The notes: a model not told the origin generated them from the letters alone. DNA of 64,000 bases from Corynebacterium frankenforstense (GCF_030211955.1 NZ_JASODI010000001.1:180027-244026); one strand, 5' to 3'. Counted from the first letter of the stretch, positions 33,609-45,464 are shown. Numbers and translations are program-made.

Positions 33609-35186
33609 TTAAGCCTCCAGGCGCCGGCCGGCCTCGGCGATGTCGACGTCCGGGTCGGACTCGGCGATCTTGGCCAGCTGGGAGGCGCGCTCGAAGTCGG
33701 ACTGGACCTCGGCGGAGGGGTCGCGGGTGAGACTCGAGACGATCCAGGTCACCAGCGCGGCGGCCGCGAAGCCGGGCACCATCTCGTAGATCATCCCGGA
33801 GAGCGCCTCGACCGAGCCCCAGACGAAGGAGACCACCGCACCGGTGACCATGCCGGCCAGGGCGCCGGCGGTGTTCAGCCGCTTCCAGTAGAGGCTGAAG
33901 AGCATCAGCGGGCCGAAGGCGGAGCCGAAGCCCGCCCAGGCGAAGGCGACCAGCCCCAGGATCGAGTCGTTGGGGTTGACCGCGAGCGCGGCGGCGACCA
34001 CGGAGACGGCCACCACGGCGGTGCGCGACAGATTGACCAGCACCATCTCCTCGGGGCGCTTCTTCAGGAAGATGGTCAGCAGGTCCTCGATCAGCGAGGA
34101 GGAGACGACCAGGAGCTGCGAGCTCATCGTGGACATGATCGCGGCGAGCACCGCGGTGAGCACCAGGCCGGCGATCAGCGGGTGGAAGAGGATGCGGCCC
34201 ATGTCCAGGAAGATCGTCTCGAAGGCCTCGCGGTCGGTCACGGCGATGTCCGGGTTCTGGGAGAAGAACACGGTGCCCACGGTCGCGGTGGCCAGCGCGC
34301 CGAGCACGCACAGGCCCATCCAGAGGATGCCCCACATGCGCCCGCGGCGGGCCTCGGAGGGCTTACGCAGCGCCATGTAGCGGATGACGATGTGCGGCTG
34401 GCCGAAGTAGCCCAGGCCCCAGGCCAGGTGCCCGATCAAGGTGGCCGCGGAGACGCCGGTGAACATGGAGAAGAACTCGGGGTTGCCGGTGCCGTCGGTC
34501 CACGGGCCGTAGTCGTGCTCGGTGGCCCAGGTGAAGATGTCCGAGGGGTTGTCCAGGGTCAAAAGCGCCATGGTGGGCACCAGGATCAGGGCGAGGAACA
34601 TGATCAGGCCCTGGACGACGTCGGTGTAGGAGACCGCGAGGAAGCCGCCGATGAAGGTGTAGGCGACGGTGACGGCGGCGACGATGATCATGCCGGTCAG
34701 GTAGTCGCCGCCGAAGGTGGCCTCGAAGTAGCGCCCGCCGGAGACCATGCCGGAGGAGACGTAGAAGGTGAAGAACAGGATGATGATCAGCGCGGCGGTC
34801 ACGCGCACCGAGCGGGTGTGGTCGCGCAGCCGGTTGCCGAAGAAGCTGGGCAGCGTGATGGAGTTCTGCGCGATCTCGGAGTAGCTGCGCAGCCGGGGCG
34901 CCACGATCGACCAGGAGACGAAGCTGCCGATGAGCAGGCCGACGGCGATCCACAGCTCGGAGAGGCCGGAGACGAACAGCGCGCCGGGAAGGCCCATGAG
35001 CAGCCAGCCGGACATGTCGGAGGCGCCGGCCGAGAGCGCGGCGACGAACGGGTTGAGGCCGCGGTCGCCGAGCACGTAGTCGTCGTACTTGCTGGTGCGC
35101 ACGTAGGACCAGTAGCCGATGGCCAGCATGGTGAACATGTAGATGACAATGGCTATGACGAACCACGTCGACTCGGTCATATGCAT
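33609..35186 (-). CDS. putP: sodium/proline symporter PutP
   Basis: A 525-residue sodium:solute symporter with 13 predicted membrane helices. Family motifs: DYVLGDRGLNPFVAALSAGA then SDMSGWLLMGLPGA, GHLAWGLGYFGQPHI, and IMSTMSSQLLVVSSSL with the Ser/Thr residues of the sodium site. These point to PutP, which imports L-proline for nutrition or osmoprotection. ATG 35186 has GAGAGG about eight bases before it; ATG 35180 is too far from that site. It is divergent from the SNF2 helicase gene. The C-terminal 40 residues are hydrophilic and acidic. Confidence 0.93.
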   Translation of the reverse strand: MHMTESTWFVIAIVIYMFTMLAIGYWSYVRTSKYDDYVLGDRGLNPFVAALSAGASDMSGWLLMGLPGALFVSGLSELWIAVGLLIGSFVSWSIVAPRLRSYSEIAQNSITLPSFFGNRLRDHTRSVRVTAALIIILFFTFYVSSGMVSGGRYFEATFGGDYLTGMIIVAAVTVAYTFIGGFLAVSYTDVVQGLIMFLALILVPTMALLTLDNPSDIFTWATEHDYGPWTDGTGNPEFFSMFTGVSAATLIGHLAWGLGYFGQPHIVIRYMALRKPSEARRGRMWGILWMGLCVLGALATATVGTVFFSQNPDIAVTDREAFETIFLDMGRILFHPLIAGLVLTAVLAAIMSTMSSQLLVVSSSLIEDLLTIFLKKRPEEMVLVNLSRTAVVAVSVVAAALAVNPNDSILGLVAFAWAGFGSAFGPLMLFSLYWKRLNTAGALAGMVTGAVVSFVWGSVEALSGMIYEMVPGFAAAALVTWIVSSLTRDPSAEVQSDFERASQLAKIAESDPDVDIAEAGRRLEA

Positions 35187-35432
35187 GGGGGATGCCTCTC
35201 CGGTGGCGTACAGATCGTCGTCATTATGTCGTATAAGTCACTTCCAGGAAAATAATTCACTCATGTCTCCCCGGTAATGGGTGTGCTTGACGACGCCCCG
35301 TCGCGCGCCGTGGGCGCGTCCCAACCCTGGGCGCGTGGCGCCCCACCCGTATTGGGTGCGCCGACGCCGCGCAGCGCGGCGTCGGCAATTGGAAAGGGCC
35401 GAAAACGCGGCGACGATGGTAAAACGGATCCT
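35187..35432. promoter_or_regulatory. divergent intergenic region with palindrome and two opposed motif copies
   Basis: The putP-side half is AT-rich (near 35225-35260: TTATGTCGTATAAG, AAAATAATTC) and probably carries the putP promoter. The other half is GC-rich. It holds a minus-orientation motif copy (TTGACGACG, 35287-35295), a perfect palindrome with a single central base (13-base arms, 35360-35386), and a plus-orientation motif copy overlapping its right arm (CGTCGGCAA, 35380-35388). No gene is supported. Confidence 0.5.
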
Positions 35433-38573
<3,141 letters not shown>

Positions 38574-38582
38574 GAGGAGACC

Positions 38583-39491
38583 ATGAGCGACGACGAGCGG
38601 CACGAGGGCCAGGGAGGCTCCCGGCACGGGCGCAACCCGCGGCGCGACAACGTCATCTACGCCAACTTCGGGCGCCGCGACCGCGGCGGCCGTAAGGGGC
38701 GCGGCGACGGGGGCGACGGGACGGCGTCAAGCAGAGGCGCACGCCCGCTGGACGACGACCGCTCCCGCACCCTGTCGCCCGGGGCCGCCCGCCTGGTGCG
38801 TGCGGTGACCTCGGCGACCGACCAGGGGAGGGTCGACCGCGGGCGCGCCTACGCCGAGGGCGGCAACGTGCTCGGCGTGGAGTTCTCCGGCGGGCGCATC
38901 ACCGCCGAGGTCGCCGGCTCCCAGCCCGACCCCTTCCACACGACCATCGAGCTGCCGTACCGCTCGGCCGACGACCTGACCGAGGTCGCCCGTAAGCTCG
39001 CCGAGTCGACCGACGGGGCGCGCCGGGCGCGGCAGGGCGACGTCGACGGCGAGGTGCTCGACATCCTGCTGGGGGCGGGCACCGGCGACATCCGCTTCCA
39101 CTGCGACTGCCCGGACGTGACGACGGCCTGCAAGCACGCCGTGGCCGTCTGCGAGGTCGCCGCCCAGCGGCTGATCAAGCGCCCGTCCCTGATGTTCGAG
39201 GTCCGCGGGCTGGACATCGACCAGATGGTCGCCGAGATGTCGCGGCACGCCCGGGAGGTCTCGGCGGACTCGGCCACGGGCGACAACGAGGCGTTCTGGG
39301 GCGGGCGCGAGCTGCCCGGGCTGCCCGAGCCGAAGGTGGCGCCGGCGCTCGACGACTCCGACACCGACCTCTTGCACCAGGCGATGCGGCAGGTCTCCTA
39401 CACCTCGATCGAGCAGCTGCGCGCGGTCTCCGACATCGAGGACCTCTACGACCACCTCACCGGCGCCGACAAGGGGTCGCGGCGGAGCTAG
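38583..39491 (+). CDS. SWIM zinc-finger protein
   Basis: A 302-residue protein with a SWIM finger, CDC-x8-CKH (in FHCDCPDVTTACKHAVAVC, about residues 176-194). SWIM domains bind zinc and mediate DNA or protein contacts, and in bacteria they often accompany SNF2 ATPases. The first 60 residues are Arg/Gly/Asp-rich and probably disordered. ATG 38583 has AGGAGGAG immediately upstream, overlapping the helicase stop region, so the two are co-translated. A near copy of the dispersed motif (GGCGTCAAGC) is in the N-terminal low-complexity region at about 38720. Likely an accessory subunit of the SNF2 enzyme. Confidence 0.85.
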   Translation: MSDDERHEGQGGSRHGRNPRRDNVIYANFGRRDRGGRKGRGDGGDGTASSRGARPLDDDRSRTLSPGAARLVRAVTSATDQGRVDRGRAYAEGGNVLGVEFSGGRITAEVAGSQPDPFHTTIELPYRSADDLTEVARKLAESTDGARRARQGDVDGEVLDILLGAGTGDIRFHCDCPDVTTACKHAVAVCEVAAQRLIKRPSLMFEVRGLDIDQMVAEMSRHAREVSADSATGDNEAFWGGRELPGLPEPKVAPALDDSDTDLLHQAMRQVSYTSIEQLRAVSDIEDLYDHLTGADKGSRRS

Positions 39492-39617
39492 GCCGGCGCG
39501 GGGCGGCGCCGGTCCGCGGGTGGCGCGGCGCCGGTCCGCGGGCGGTGGGAACGCGTGTTCGTCCACGTCGGGTGAGGCCCGGGCCCGCAGTCGCGGGGGT
39601 CTGTTAGAACTGGGGTC

Positions 39618-40769
39618 ATGACCGAAGTCACCTTCCTGCACACCTCCGACCTGCAGCTCGGCATGGAACGGCACTTCCTCGACGAGAAGGAGGCGCTGCC
39701 GCGCTACACGGACGCGCGCCTCGACGCGATCACCCGCCTGGGCGAGATCGCGAAGGAGCGCGGCTGCGCCTTCATCGTCATGGCCGGTGACGTCTTCGAG
39801 ATGAACTCCGTGTCCAAGCTGACCTTCGGCCGCGCGGTGCAGGCCTTCCGGGAGCTGCCCGTCGACTGCTACCTCTTGCCCGGCAACCACGACGCCCTCA
39901 ACGCCGCCTCGGTGCTGCGGCGGGTCACCGAGGAGCTGGGCATGGACCACGTCCACCTGCTCGACGGCTCCGGGCCGGTGCACGCGGCGCCGGGGGTGGA
40001 GATCATCGGCGCGCCGCTGACCGCGCGTGAGACCGACCGCGACCTGGTGACCGCGGCCGTGGCGGGCCTGGAGCCGAGCGCGGTGATCCGCGTGGTCGTC
40101 GGCCACGGCCAGCCGAGCTCCTACGGCGACGAGCGCCTCGACCACCTCGACGTCGCCGGCCTGGGCCCGCGCTTTAACGACGGCACCATCGACTACCTGG
40201 CACTGGGTGACACCCACTCCACGACGGCCGTCGAGCCGGAGGCGACCGGCGGGCGCGCCTGGTTCTCCGGGGCCCCGGAGGTCACCGCCTTCCGCGAGCC
40301 CGACGGCGGCGGGGAAGCCGACTCCGGCAACGCCCTGGTGGTCACGGTGCGAAAAGACGGCGCGGGCCCGGCGGAGGTGGACGTGGACAAGGTGCGCGTG
40401 GGCCGCTGGCGCTTCCAGGCGCTGGCCGCCGAGATCAACTCCGACGAGGACGTCGCCGACTTCCTGGCCACCCTCAACGGCTGGGAGGACAAGAAGAACT
40501 CGGCGGTGAAGTACGCGCTGACCGGCAGCGTGGGCCTTTCCCAGCGCCGCGAGCTGGAACGCGGCATCGCCGCACTCGAGCCGGTCTTCGCCTCGCTGCG
40601 CGAGCGCACCCGGCTGATGGACCTGCACACCGCGCCGAGCGCGGAGGAGATCGCCGACTCCGGGATGACCGGCTTCGTCGCCGAGACCCTCGACGAGCTG
40701 GTCGAGGCCGGCGAGACCGACGCGGTCAACCTGCTGTTCCGCCTGTACGAGACCGAGGAGAACCGGTGA
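39618..40769 (+). CDS. SbcD/Mre11-like metallophosphoesterase with atypical metal ligands
   Basis: A 383-residue calcineurin-like phosphoesterase placed as SbcD beside an SbcC/Rad50-like ATPase. Conserved: D11 (SDLQLG), D58 (GDVFE), GNHD (89-92), GHGQ (162-165) and GDTH (197-200). Canonical Mre11/SbcD has DxH, GDxxD and GHxH. Here the first His is Gln13, the second Asp of GDxxD is Glu, and the GHxH His positions differ. This is a subgroup trait seen in other actinobacteria and may change metal use or reduce nuclease activity. ATG 39618 starts the frame. The stop overlaps the next GTG by four bases. Confidence 0.85.
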   Translation: MTEVTFLHTSDLQLGMERHFLDEKEALPRYTDARLDAITRLGEIAKERGCAFIVMAGDVFEMNSVSKLTFGRAVQAFRELPVDCYLLPGNHDALNAASVLRRVTEELGMDHVHLLDGSGPVHAAPGVEIIGAPLTARETDRDLVTAAVAGLEPSAVIRVVVGHGQPSSYGDERLDHLDVAGLGPRFNDGTIDYLALGDTHSTTAVEPEATGGRAWFSGAPEVTAFREPDGGGEADSGNALVVTVRKDGAGPAEVDVDKVRVGRWRFQALAAEINSDEDVADFLATLNGWEDKKNSAVKYALTGSVGLSQRRELERGIAALEPVFASLRERTRLMDLHTAPSAEEIADSGMTGFVAETLDELVEAGETDAVNLLFRLYETEENR

Positions 40770-43411
40770 GCCTGAGCATCCACGACATCGTCATCGACAA
40801 CTTCAAGGGCGTCGACCACCTCGAGCTGCACGACCTGCCCGAGCGCGGCGTCTTCGTCATCTCCGGCGACAACGAGGCCGGAAAGTCCACCATCATGGAC
40901 GCCATCCACCTGCTCATCGAGAAGAAGCACACCGCCGGCGGCAAGAAGATGGAGGTCTATCAGCCCGTCGGCAGCGACGTCGGACCCCGGGTGAGCCTGA
41001 CGCTTTCCGCCGGGCCCTACCGGCTGACCATGACCAAGCAGTGGCTGAAGTCCCGCAAGGCGGAGCTGACCGTCTTCGAGCCGCACCGCGAGAACGTCAC
41101 CGGCCGCGACGCCGACGACCGCTTCGAGGAGATCCTGGCGCAGAACGTCGACCAGGATCTGCTGGCGGCGACCTTCATGCGCCAGTCCGAGGTCGAGCCC
41201 GCACTCGAGTCCGTGGGCATCCCGTCGCTCTCCCGGGCGCTCGACGAGGCCTCGGGCGGGGAGTCCGGCGGCGGCGAGGAGGACTCCGTGCTGATGAGCG
41301 CGGTCGACGGGGAGTACGCGCGCTACTTCTCCAAGACCGGCAAGGAGGCCCGCGAGCTGGCCGAGGCGCGCACCGCCGACGTCGCCGCGGCCGAGGAGCT
41401 GGCGCATGCGAAGGCGGTGGTCCAGGAGTTGGCCGGCCATGTCCGGGAGACCGCGGCCGCCGAGCGCGAGCGCGACGACGCCGAGGCCGCGCTGCCCGAG
41501 GCACGGGAGAAGCTCGAGCAGCGCGCCGCCGAACTCGAGGCCGCCGAGCAGGTCACCCGCCGGGCCGAGGAGGCCGGCGTGGCCCGCGAGTCCGCCGCGC
41601 GCGAGGTCCGGCGCGCCGAAGCCGACCTGGCCCGGCGCACCGAGCTGCACGAGGAGGCCGCCGCCAGGCGGAGGGCCCTCGAGGAGATGGGTTCGGGGCT
41701 CGAGGCCGCCGAGAAGAAGGCCGCCGACGAACAGGAGACCTTCGACCGCCTCGATGAGGCGCTCAAGAAGGCCGAGGATGAGCTCAAGGCCGCCGAGACC
41801 GCCGCACGCGAGGCGCGCACGCGGGAGAAGGCGCTGCGCGACCACGCGCGCCTGGCCGAGCTCGCCGGGCGCGTCGAGCTGATCGACGGGCGCACCCGGG
41901 CAGTCGAGAAGGCCCGCGCCGCCCTGCCGGAGCACACCGTGCGCGCGGAGGACGTCAAGGCCGTCGAGGACGCGGCGACCGAGGTGCGCATCGCCGAGGA
42001 GGTCGCCCGGCAGCGTGCCGCGAAACTGCTGGTGAGCGGCCCTTCGGGGGCCGACGTCGCGGTGGGCGGCGAGGCGGTCGAGCTGGGCGGAGAGCCCGCC
42101 GAGGTGCCGCTGGCTGACGGCACGACGCTGCGCGTCGGCGAGGTCACCGCGGTCTTCCGCGCCGGCCAGACCGACGACACCACCGACGCCGACCGGCTGG
42201 ACGCCGCGCGTGGGAAGCTACGGGTGCTGCTGGAGGAGCTGCACGTCGCCGACGCCGAGGAGGCGCGCGCCGCCCTGGAGCGCTGCGAGCGCGGTGCCCG
42301 GGAGCTGGACGACGCCCGCCGGCTGCTGGACGAGGCGCTCGGCGACGATGACGTCGGTGAGCTGCGCGCCGAGCGCGACCGGCTGGCCGCCGCACTGGGC
42401 GAGGACCCCGCCCCCGAGCTGGACGCCGAGGCCGCCGCCGCGCAGGTCGATCAGGCCGAGGAGGCCCGCGTGAAGGCCGCCGGTACCCGCGACCGGGCCG
42501 CCGCCGAGCGCGACCCGTGGGCGAAGCGGACGGCGGCGACCGAGCTGGCCGAGCTGCGCGCCCGCCTGGAGGGGGCACGCTCCGAGGCCGAGGCGGCCGA
42601 CAATCGACTGGCGACGGCCGAGGCGGAGCAGGCCGAGGAGGCGCTCAAGGAGGTGCTCGCCGGGGCGCAGACCGCCCTGACCACCGCCGAGGAATGCCTG
42701 GCTGCTGCGCATGCGAAGGTCCGCGAGGCCGACCCGGAGACCGCCGCCCAGCTGCACGCCGCGGCCAAGACGAAGGTCGAGAGCCTCACTGAACGGGCCA
42801 ACCGGGCCACTCTGACCATCTCGCGCAACGAGGGCTACATCAACCACGCCCGCGGCGCGGAGGAGGAGCTGGAGACCGCCCGCTCGCGCAAGGAGCGCAC
42901 CGGCCACAGGCTGGCCGCCGTCGAGCGGCGCGCGCACGCCGTGTCGGTGCTGCGCGAGGCTCTGCAGCGCCACCGCGGGGAGGCCCGTGCCCGCTACGCG
43001 CGCCCCTTCGCCGAGGAGCTCGCGGAGCTGACCGGCCCGGTCTTCGGCCGCGACGCCTGCTTCGAGCTCGACGAGGACCTCGCGGTCAGCGGGCGCAGCC
43101 GCGACGGGCGCACCGTCGACGTCGAGCTGCTCTCCGGCGGGGCGAAGGAGCAGCTGATGATCCTGGGCCGTCTCGCCGTCGCCCGCCTGGCCGGCGGGCC
43201 GGGTCAGGGGCTTTCCGCGCCGGTCTTCGTCGACGACGCACTCGGCAACACCGACCCCGACCGCCTGGAGCGGATGAGCACGGTGCTCTCGAAGGTCAGC
43301 GGCGACGGGCAGGTGTTCATCCTGACCTGCATGCCGAGCCGCTACGACGGGGTCGCCGGCAAGGTCGACTACCCGATCGCGCAGCTCAAGCGCCCGGCCA
43401 CGCTGGACTGA
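40766..43411 (+). CDS. SbcC/Rad50-like SMC-family ATPase without zinc hook
   Basis: An 881-residue P-loop ATPase. The N-terminal half-site has Walker A GDNEAGKST (34-42). The C-terminal half-site has signature LSGGAKEQL (789-797) and Walker B VFVDDALG (about 820-827). Long Glu/Ala/Arg coiled-coils lie between. The apex that in Rad50 carries the CxxC zinc hook has no CxxC. Instead a short strand-rich insert sits there (about 420-467, with VSGPSGADVAVGGEAVELGG and GTTLRVGEVTAVF). With the upstream phosphoesterase it forms a DNA-end-processing complex by analogy. GTG 40766 overlaps the SbcD-like stop. A GC hairpin follows at 43413-43436. Confidence 0.87.
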   Translation: MSLSIHDIVIDNFKGVDHLELHDLPERGVFVISGDNEAGKSTIMDAIHLLIEKKHTAGGKKMEVYQPVGSDVGPRVSLTLSAGPYRLTMTKQWLKSRKAELTVFEPHRENVTGRDADDRFEEILAQNVDQDLLAATFMRQSEVEPALESVGIPSLSRALDEASGGESGGGEEDSVLMSAVDGEYARYFSKTGKEARELAEARTADVAAAEELAHAKAVVQELAGHVRETAAAERERDDAEAALPEAREKLEQRAAELEAAEQVTRRAEEAGVARESAAREVRRAEADLARRTELHEEAAARRRALEEMGSGLEAAEKKAADEQETFDRLDEALKKAEDELKAAETAAREARTREKALRDHARLAELAGRVELIDGRTRAVEKARAALPEHTVRAEDVKAVEDAATEVRIAEEVARQRAAKLLVSGPSGADVAVGGEAVELGGEPAEVPLADGTTLRVGEVTAVFRAGQTDDTTDADRLDAARGKLRVLLEELHVADAEEARAALERCERGARELDDARRLLDEALGDDDVGELRAERDRLAAALGEDPAPELDAEAAAAQVDQAEEARVKAAGTRDRAAAERDPWAKRTAATELAELRARLEGARSEAEAADNRLATAEAEQAEEALKEVLAGAQTALTTAEECLAAAHAKVREADPETAAQLHAAAKTKVESLTERANRATLTISRNEGYINHARGAEEELETARSRKERTGHRLAAVERRAHAVSVLREALQRHRGEARARYARPFAEELAELTGPVFGRDACFELDEDLAVSGRSRDGRTVDVELLSGGAKEQLMILGRLAVARLAGGPGQGLSAPVFVDDALGNTDPDRLERMSTVLSKVSGDGQVFILTCMPSRYDGVAGKVDYPIAQLKRPATLD

Positions 43412-43412
43412 C

Positions 43413-43436
43413 GGGGCGGCGCCCCGGGCGCCGCCC
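43413..43436 (+). terminator. hairpin after the SbcC-like gene
   Basis: GGGCGGCGCC / GGCGCCGCCC forms a strong stem directly after the stop codon, with no T-tract. It may stabilise the 3' end or assist termination. A dispersed motif copy (CGTCGTCAA, 43478-43486) lies between it and the yceI terminator. Confidence 0.4.
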
Positions 43437-43491
43437 GCCGCGTGCGGGAGGTGCGCGCCGACGACGGGGCACGCGGGCGTCGTCAAGCAAT

Positions 43492-43530
43492 GGAAAAGGG
43501 CCGGGCGGGTGCGATACCCGTCCGGCCCCG
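43492..43530 (-). terminator. rho-independent terminator of yceI
   Basis: The stem GGCCGGGCGGGT / ACCCGTCCGGCC (one G-T pair, 5-base loop, 43499-43527) is followed on the minus strand by CTTTTCC. It lies 28 bases after the YceI stop. Confidence 0.8.
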
Positions 43531-43555
43531 GCTGCGCTCTAGGGGCGTTTCAGGC

Positions 43556-44146
43556 TCAGGCCTGCTTGATGGCCGAGCCCTCGATCTCGATGCCGATCTT
43601 CTCGCTGACCAGCACGCCGCCGGAGTTCAGCGGGGCCTGGAAGTCGACGCCGAAGTCGGTGCGGTTGATCTTGCCGGTGGCCTCGAAGCCCAGGCGGGTG
43701 TTGCCGAAGGGGTCCTCCTCGACGCCGAAGAGCTCGACGCCCAGGGTGACGGGCTTGGTGGTGCCCTTGATTGTCAGGTCACCGGTGACGGTGCCCTCGC
43801 CGCCGGTCACGGAGACCTCGGTGGTGGAGAAGGTGATCTCCGGGAACTTCTCGACGTCGAAGAAGTCCTCGCCGCGGACGTGGCCGTCGCGGTCGGCGTT
43901 GCCGGTGTCGATCGAGGCGGTCTTGACGGTCGCCTTGGCGGAGGCCTCGGAGGCGTCGGCGGAGGTGATCTCCACGGTGCCCTCGACCTCGGGGAAGTGG
44001 CCGCGGACCTTGGTGACCATGGCGTGGCGGGCGGTGAAGCCGACGTTGGTGTGGGCCGGATCGATGGCGTAGGTGCCGGTGTAGTCGGTCGTTGAAGTCT
44101 CCTTGGAAGTTGATTGGGTCTGTGTGGTCTTGCTCCAATGCGTCAC
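43556..44146 (-). CDS. yceI: YceI-family isoprenoid-binding protein
   Basis: A 196-residue beta-barrel lipocalin-like protein. The pattern is clear: YAIDPAHTNVGFTARHAMVT, VRGHFPEVEGTV, FFDVEKFPEITF, GDLTIKGTTKPVTL and ATGKINRTDFGVDF. Family members bind long polyisoprenoids such as ubiquinone precursors, and some are periplasmic; here there is no signal peptide, as in many actinobacteria. GTG 44146 is the only start in a good position; the Thr/Ser-rich first 20 residues precede the barrel. It is divergent from a marR gene with an operator-like palindrome, so it may be controlled by that regulator. Confidence 0.9.
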   Translation of the reverse strand: MTHWSKTTQTQSTSKETSTTDYTGTYAIDPAHTNVGFTARHAMVTKVRGHFPEVEGTVEITSADASEASAKATVKTASIDTGNADRDGHVRGEDFFDVEKFPEITFSTTEVSVTGGEGTVTGDLTIKGTTKPVTLGVELFGVEEDPFGNTRLGFEATGKINRTDFGVDFQAPLNSGGVLVSEKIGIEIEGSAIKQA

Positions 44147-44274
44147 CGCAATCGCTGCGGTCGCGGACGCCTCCCGGCCGCGTTACCGTCCGTGTCGCGG
44201 TGAAGGGGCCCATCATAACGCCATTAGGTGACATATCAATAAAAAACTGTGAATCGTCAACAAAACGGGGTGGC

Positions 44275-44314
44275 TGTTGGCCTTTGCCAGGGGAGATAAT
44301 TATTCTCTGGAACC
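44275..44314 (+). promoter_or_regulatory. marR promoter with overlapping palindrome (candidate operator)
   Basis: TTGGCC (44277-44282), an 18-base spacer and TATTCT (44301-44306) would start transcription close to the ATG at 44315, giving a nearly leaderless mRNA. The palindrome ATAATTAT inside GAGATAATTATTCTC (44293-44307) overlaps the -10 and is a natural MarR-type self-repression site. The AT-rich stretch 44220-44265 probably carries the yceI promoter on the other strand. Confidence 0.45.
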
Positions 44315-44827
44315 ATGACCAAGACCCCGCGGTGGCTCAACGACGACGAGCAGGACCTCTGGCGCCTCTATCTGGCGACCACGCGCAAGATCTCGCGCGC
44401 GATCGACGAGACATTGCAGAAGGGTCAGGACCTGTCAGCCTCCGAGTTCGCGGTGCTCGTCTCGCTGTCCGAGGCCGACGGAGAGTCGCTGCGCCTGCGC
44501 GACCTGTGCGCCTCGTTGGACTGGGACCGCAGCCGGACCTCGCACCAGGTCACGCGCATGGAGCGCCGCGGCCTGGTGACCAAGTGCCCCAGTGAGGGCG
44601 ACGCCCGCGGCGTGGAGGTGCGCCTGACCGACGACGGCCGCAGCCGGCTGGTCGCCGCCGCGCCCGAGCACGTCGAGAGCGTGCGACGCCTCGTCTTCGA
44701 CCACCTGAGCCCCGAGGCCGCCGCGGGCCTGCGCGCCTTCGGCGAGGGCGTGCTCGCCGTGGACAACGTTCCCGGCACCGGACACTTCGCCGGCCCGCTG
44801 TGCAAGGACGACGAGGCCGGGAAGTAG
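44315..44827 (+). CDS. MarR-family transcriptional regulator
   Basis: A 170-residue winged-helix regulator. The order is typical: LWRLYLATTRKISRAIDETL (dimerisation helix), LSASEFAVLVSLSEADG, LRLRDLCASLDWDRSRTSHQ then VTRMERRGLV (recognition helix), and the wing GDARGVEVRLTDDGR. It closely resembles the MarR proteins that respond to phenolic or oxidative signals. Start ATG 44315. The gene is divergent from yceI, and a palindrome overlaps its own promoter, so autoregulation and control of yceI are likely but not proven. The direct repeat GGGAGCGGTGCG (twice, about 44829-44875) follows the gene. Confidence 0.9.
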   Translation: MTKTPRWLNDDEQDLWRLYLATTRKISRAIDETLQKGQDLSASEFAVLVSLSEADGESLRLRDLCASLDWDRSRTSHQVTRMERRGLVTKCPSEGDARGVEVRLTDDGRSRLVAAAPEHVESVRRLVFDHLSPEAAAGLRAFGEGVLAVDNVPGTGHFAGPLCKDDEAGK

Positions 44828-45000
44828 GGGGAGCGGTGCGCGCTCGGAGGTAGGGCACCGCACGGGGAGCGGTGCGTGCTGCCGCGCACCCCTAGGGGGA
44901 AGATCCGGGAGTCTCCCCGATGTGCCCGGGCGCGTGCGCGGCTTGACTCGAAGGTGACACGGGACGGAGAGACCGCCCCGGCCGCCCGAGAGGAGCCCCC

Positions 45001-45255
45001 ATGACCGCCCAGACCTACATCCCGCCCGCCGCCGAGGACACCGCCGTCTACGGCGCGAACGCCGAGCCGCTGATTCGCCGGCGGCTGCACCGCTCGATCA
45101 CGGACCGCTGGATCGGCGGCGTGTGCGGCGGCATCGCCGAGACCTACGGTTGGGACCCCGGGCTGGTGCGCCTGGCCTTCGTCGCCTCCGTGCTGCTGCC
45201 CGGCCCGCAGGTCATCTTCTACCTGCTCGCCTGGCTGATCATGCCGGAGGACTGA
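45001..45255 (+). CDS. PspC-domain small membrane protein
   Basis: An 84-residue protein with a PspC domain covering residues 28-84: LHRSITDRWIGGVCGGIAE, YGWDPGLVRLAFVAS and GPQVIFYLLAWLIMPED, which includes one membrane segment. PspC-domain proteins take part in envelope stress sensing or anchoring, and stand-alone small versions are common in actinobacteria. GAGGAG lies six bases before ATG 45001. It stands alone between marR and the hydratase gene. Confidence 0.88.
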   Translation: MTAQTYIPPAAEDTAVYGANAEPLIRRRLHRSITDRWIGGVCGGIAETYGWDPGLVRLAFVASVLLPGPQVIFYLLAWLIMPED

Positions 45256-45274
45256 GGTCGGGTCGGCGGCGTCC

Positions 45275-45353
45275 GGTGCCGTGCGTGGCGAACGGCGACA
45301 CCCGGTGCCGTGTGCGGCGCACGGCGACACCCGGTGCCGTGTGCGGCGCCGAG
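45275..45353. repeat. 29-bp tandem repeat, about 2.7 copies
   Basis: The unit GGTGCCGTGTGCGGCGCACG continues with GCGACACCC. Copies are at 45275-45303 (diverged), 45304-45332 and 45333-45353 (partial). Each unit is an imperfect dyad (GGTG...CACC ends). It lies 20 bases after the PspC stop and upstream of the hydratase promoter, so it could act as an RNA stabiliser, terminator or protein-binding array. Confidence 0.75.
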
Positions 45354-45464
45354 TGAGCCAGATCACCGAAAACGCTGCGGTGGTGCACCCTCGCCCGATA
45401 CCTTGGACCCACACGCGACGCATCCGGTCGCCCCTTGACCGGAGACCGATCCAAGGGAAAGACG

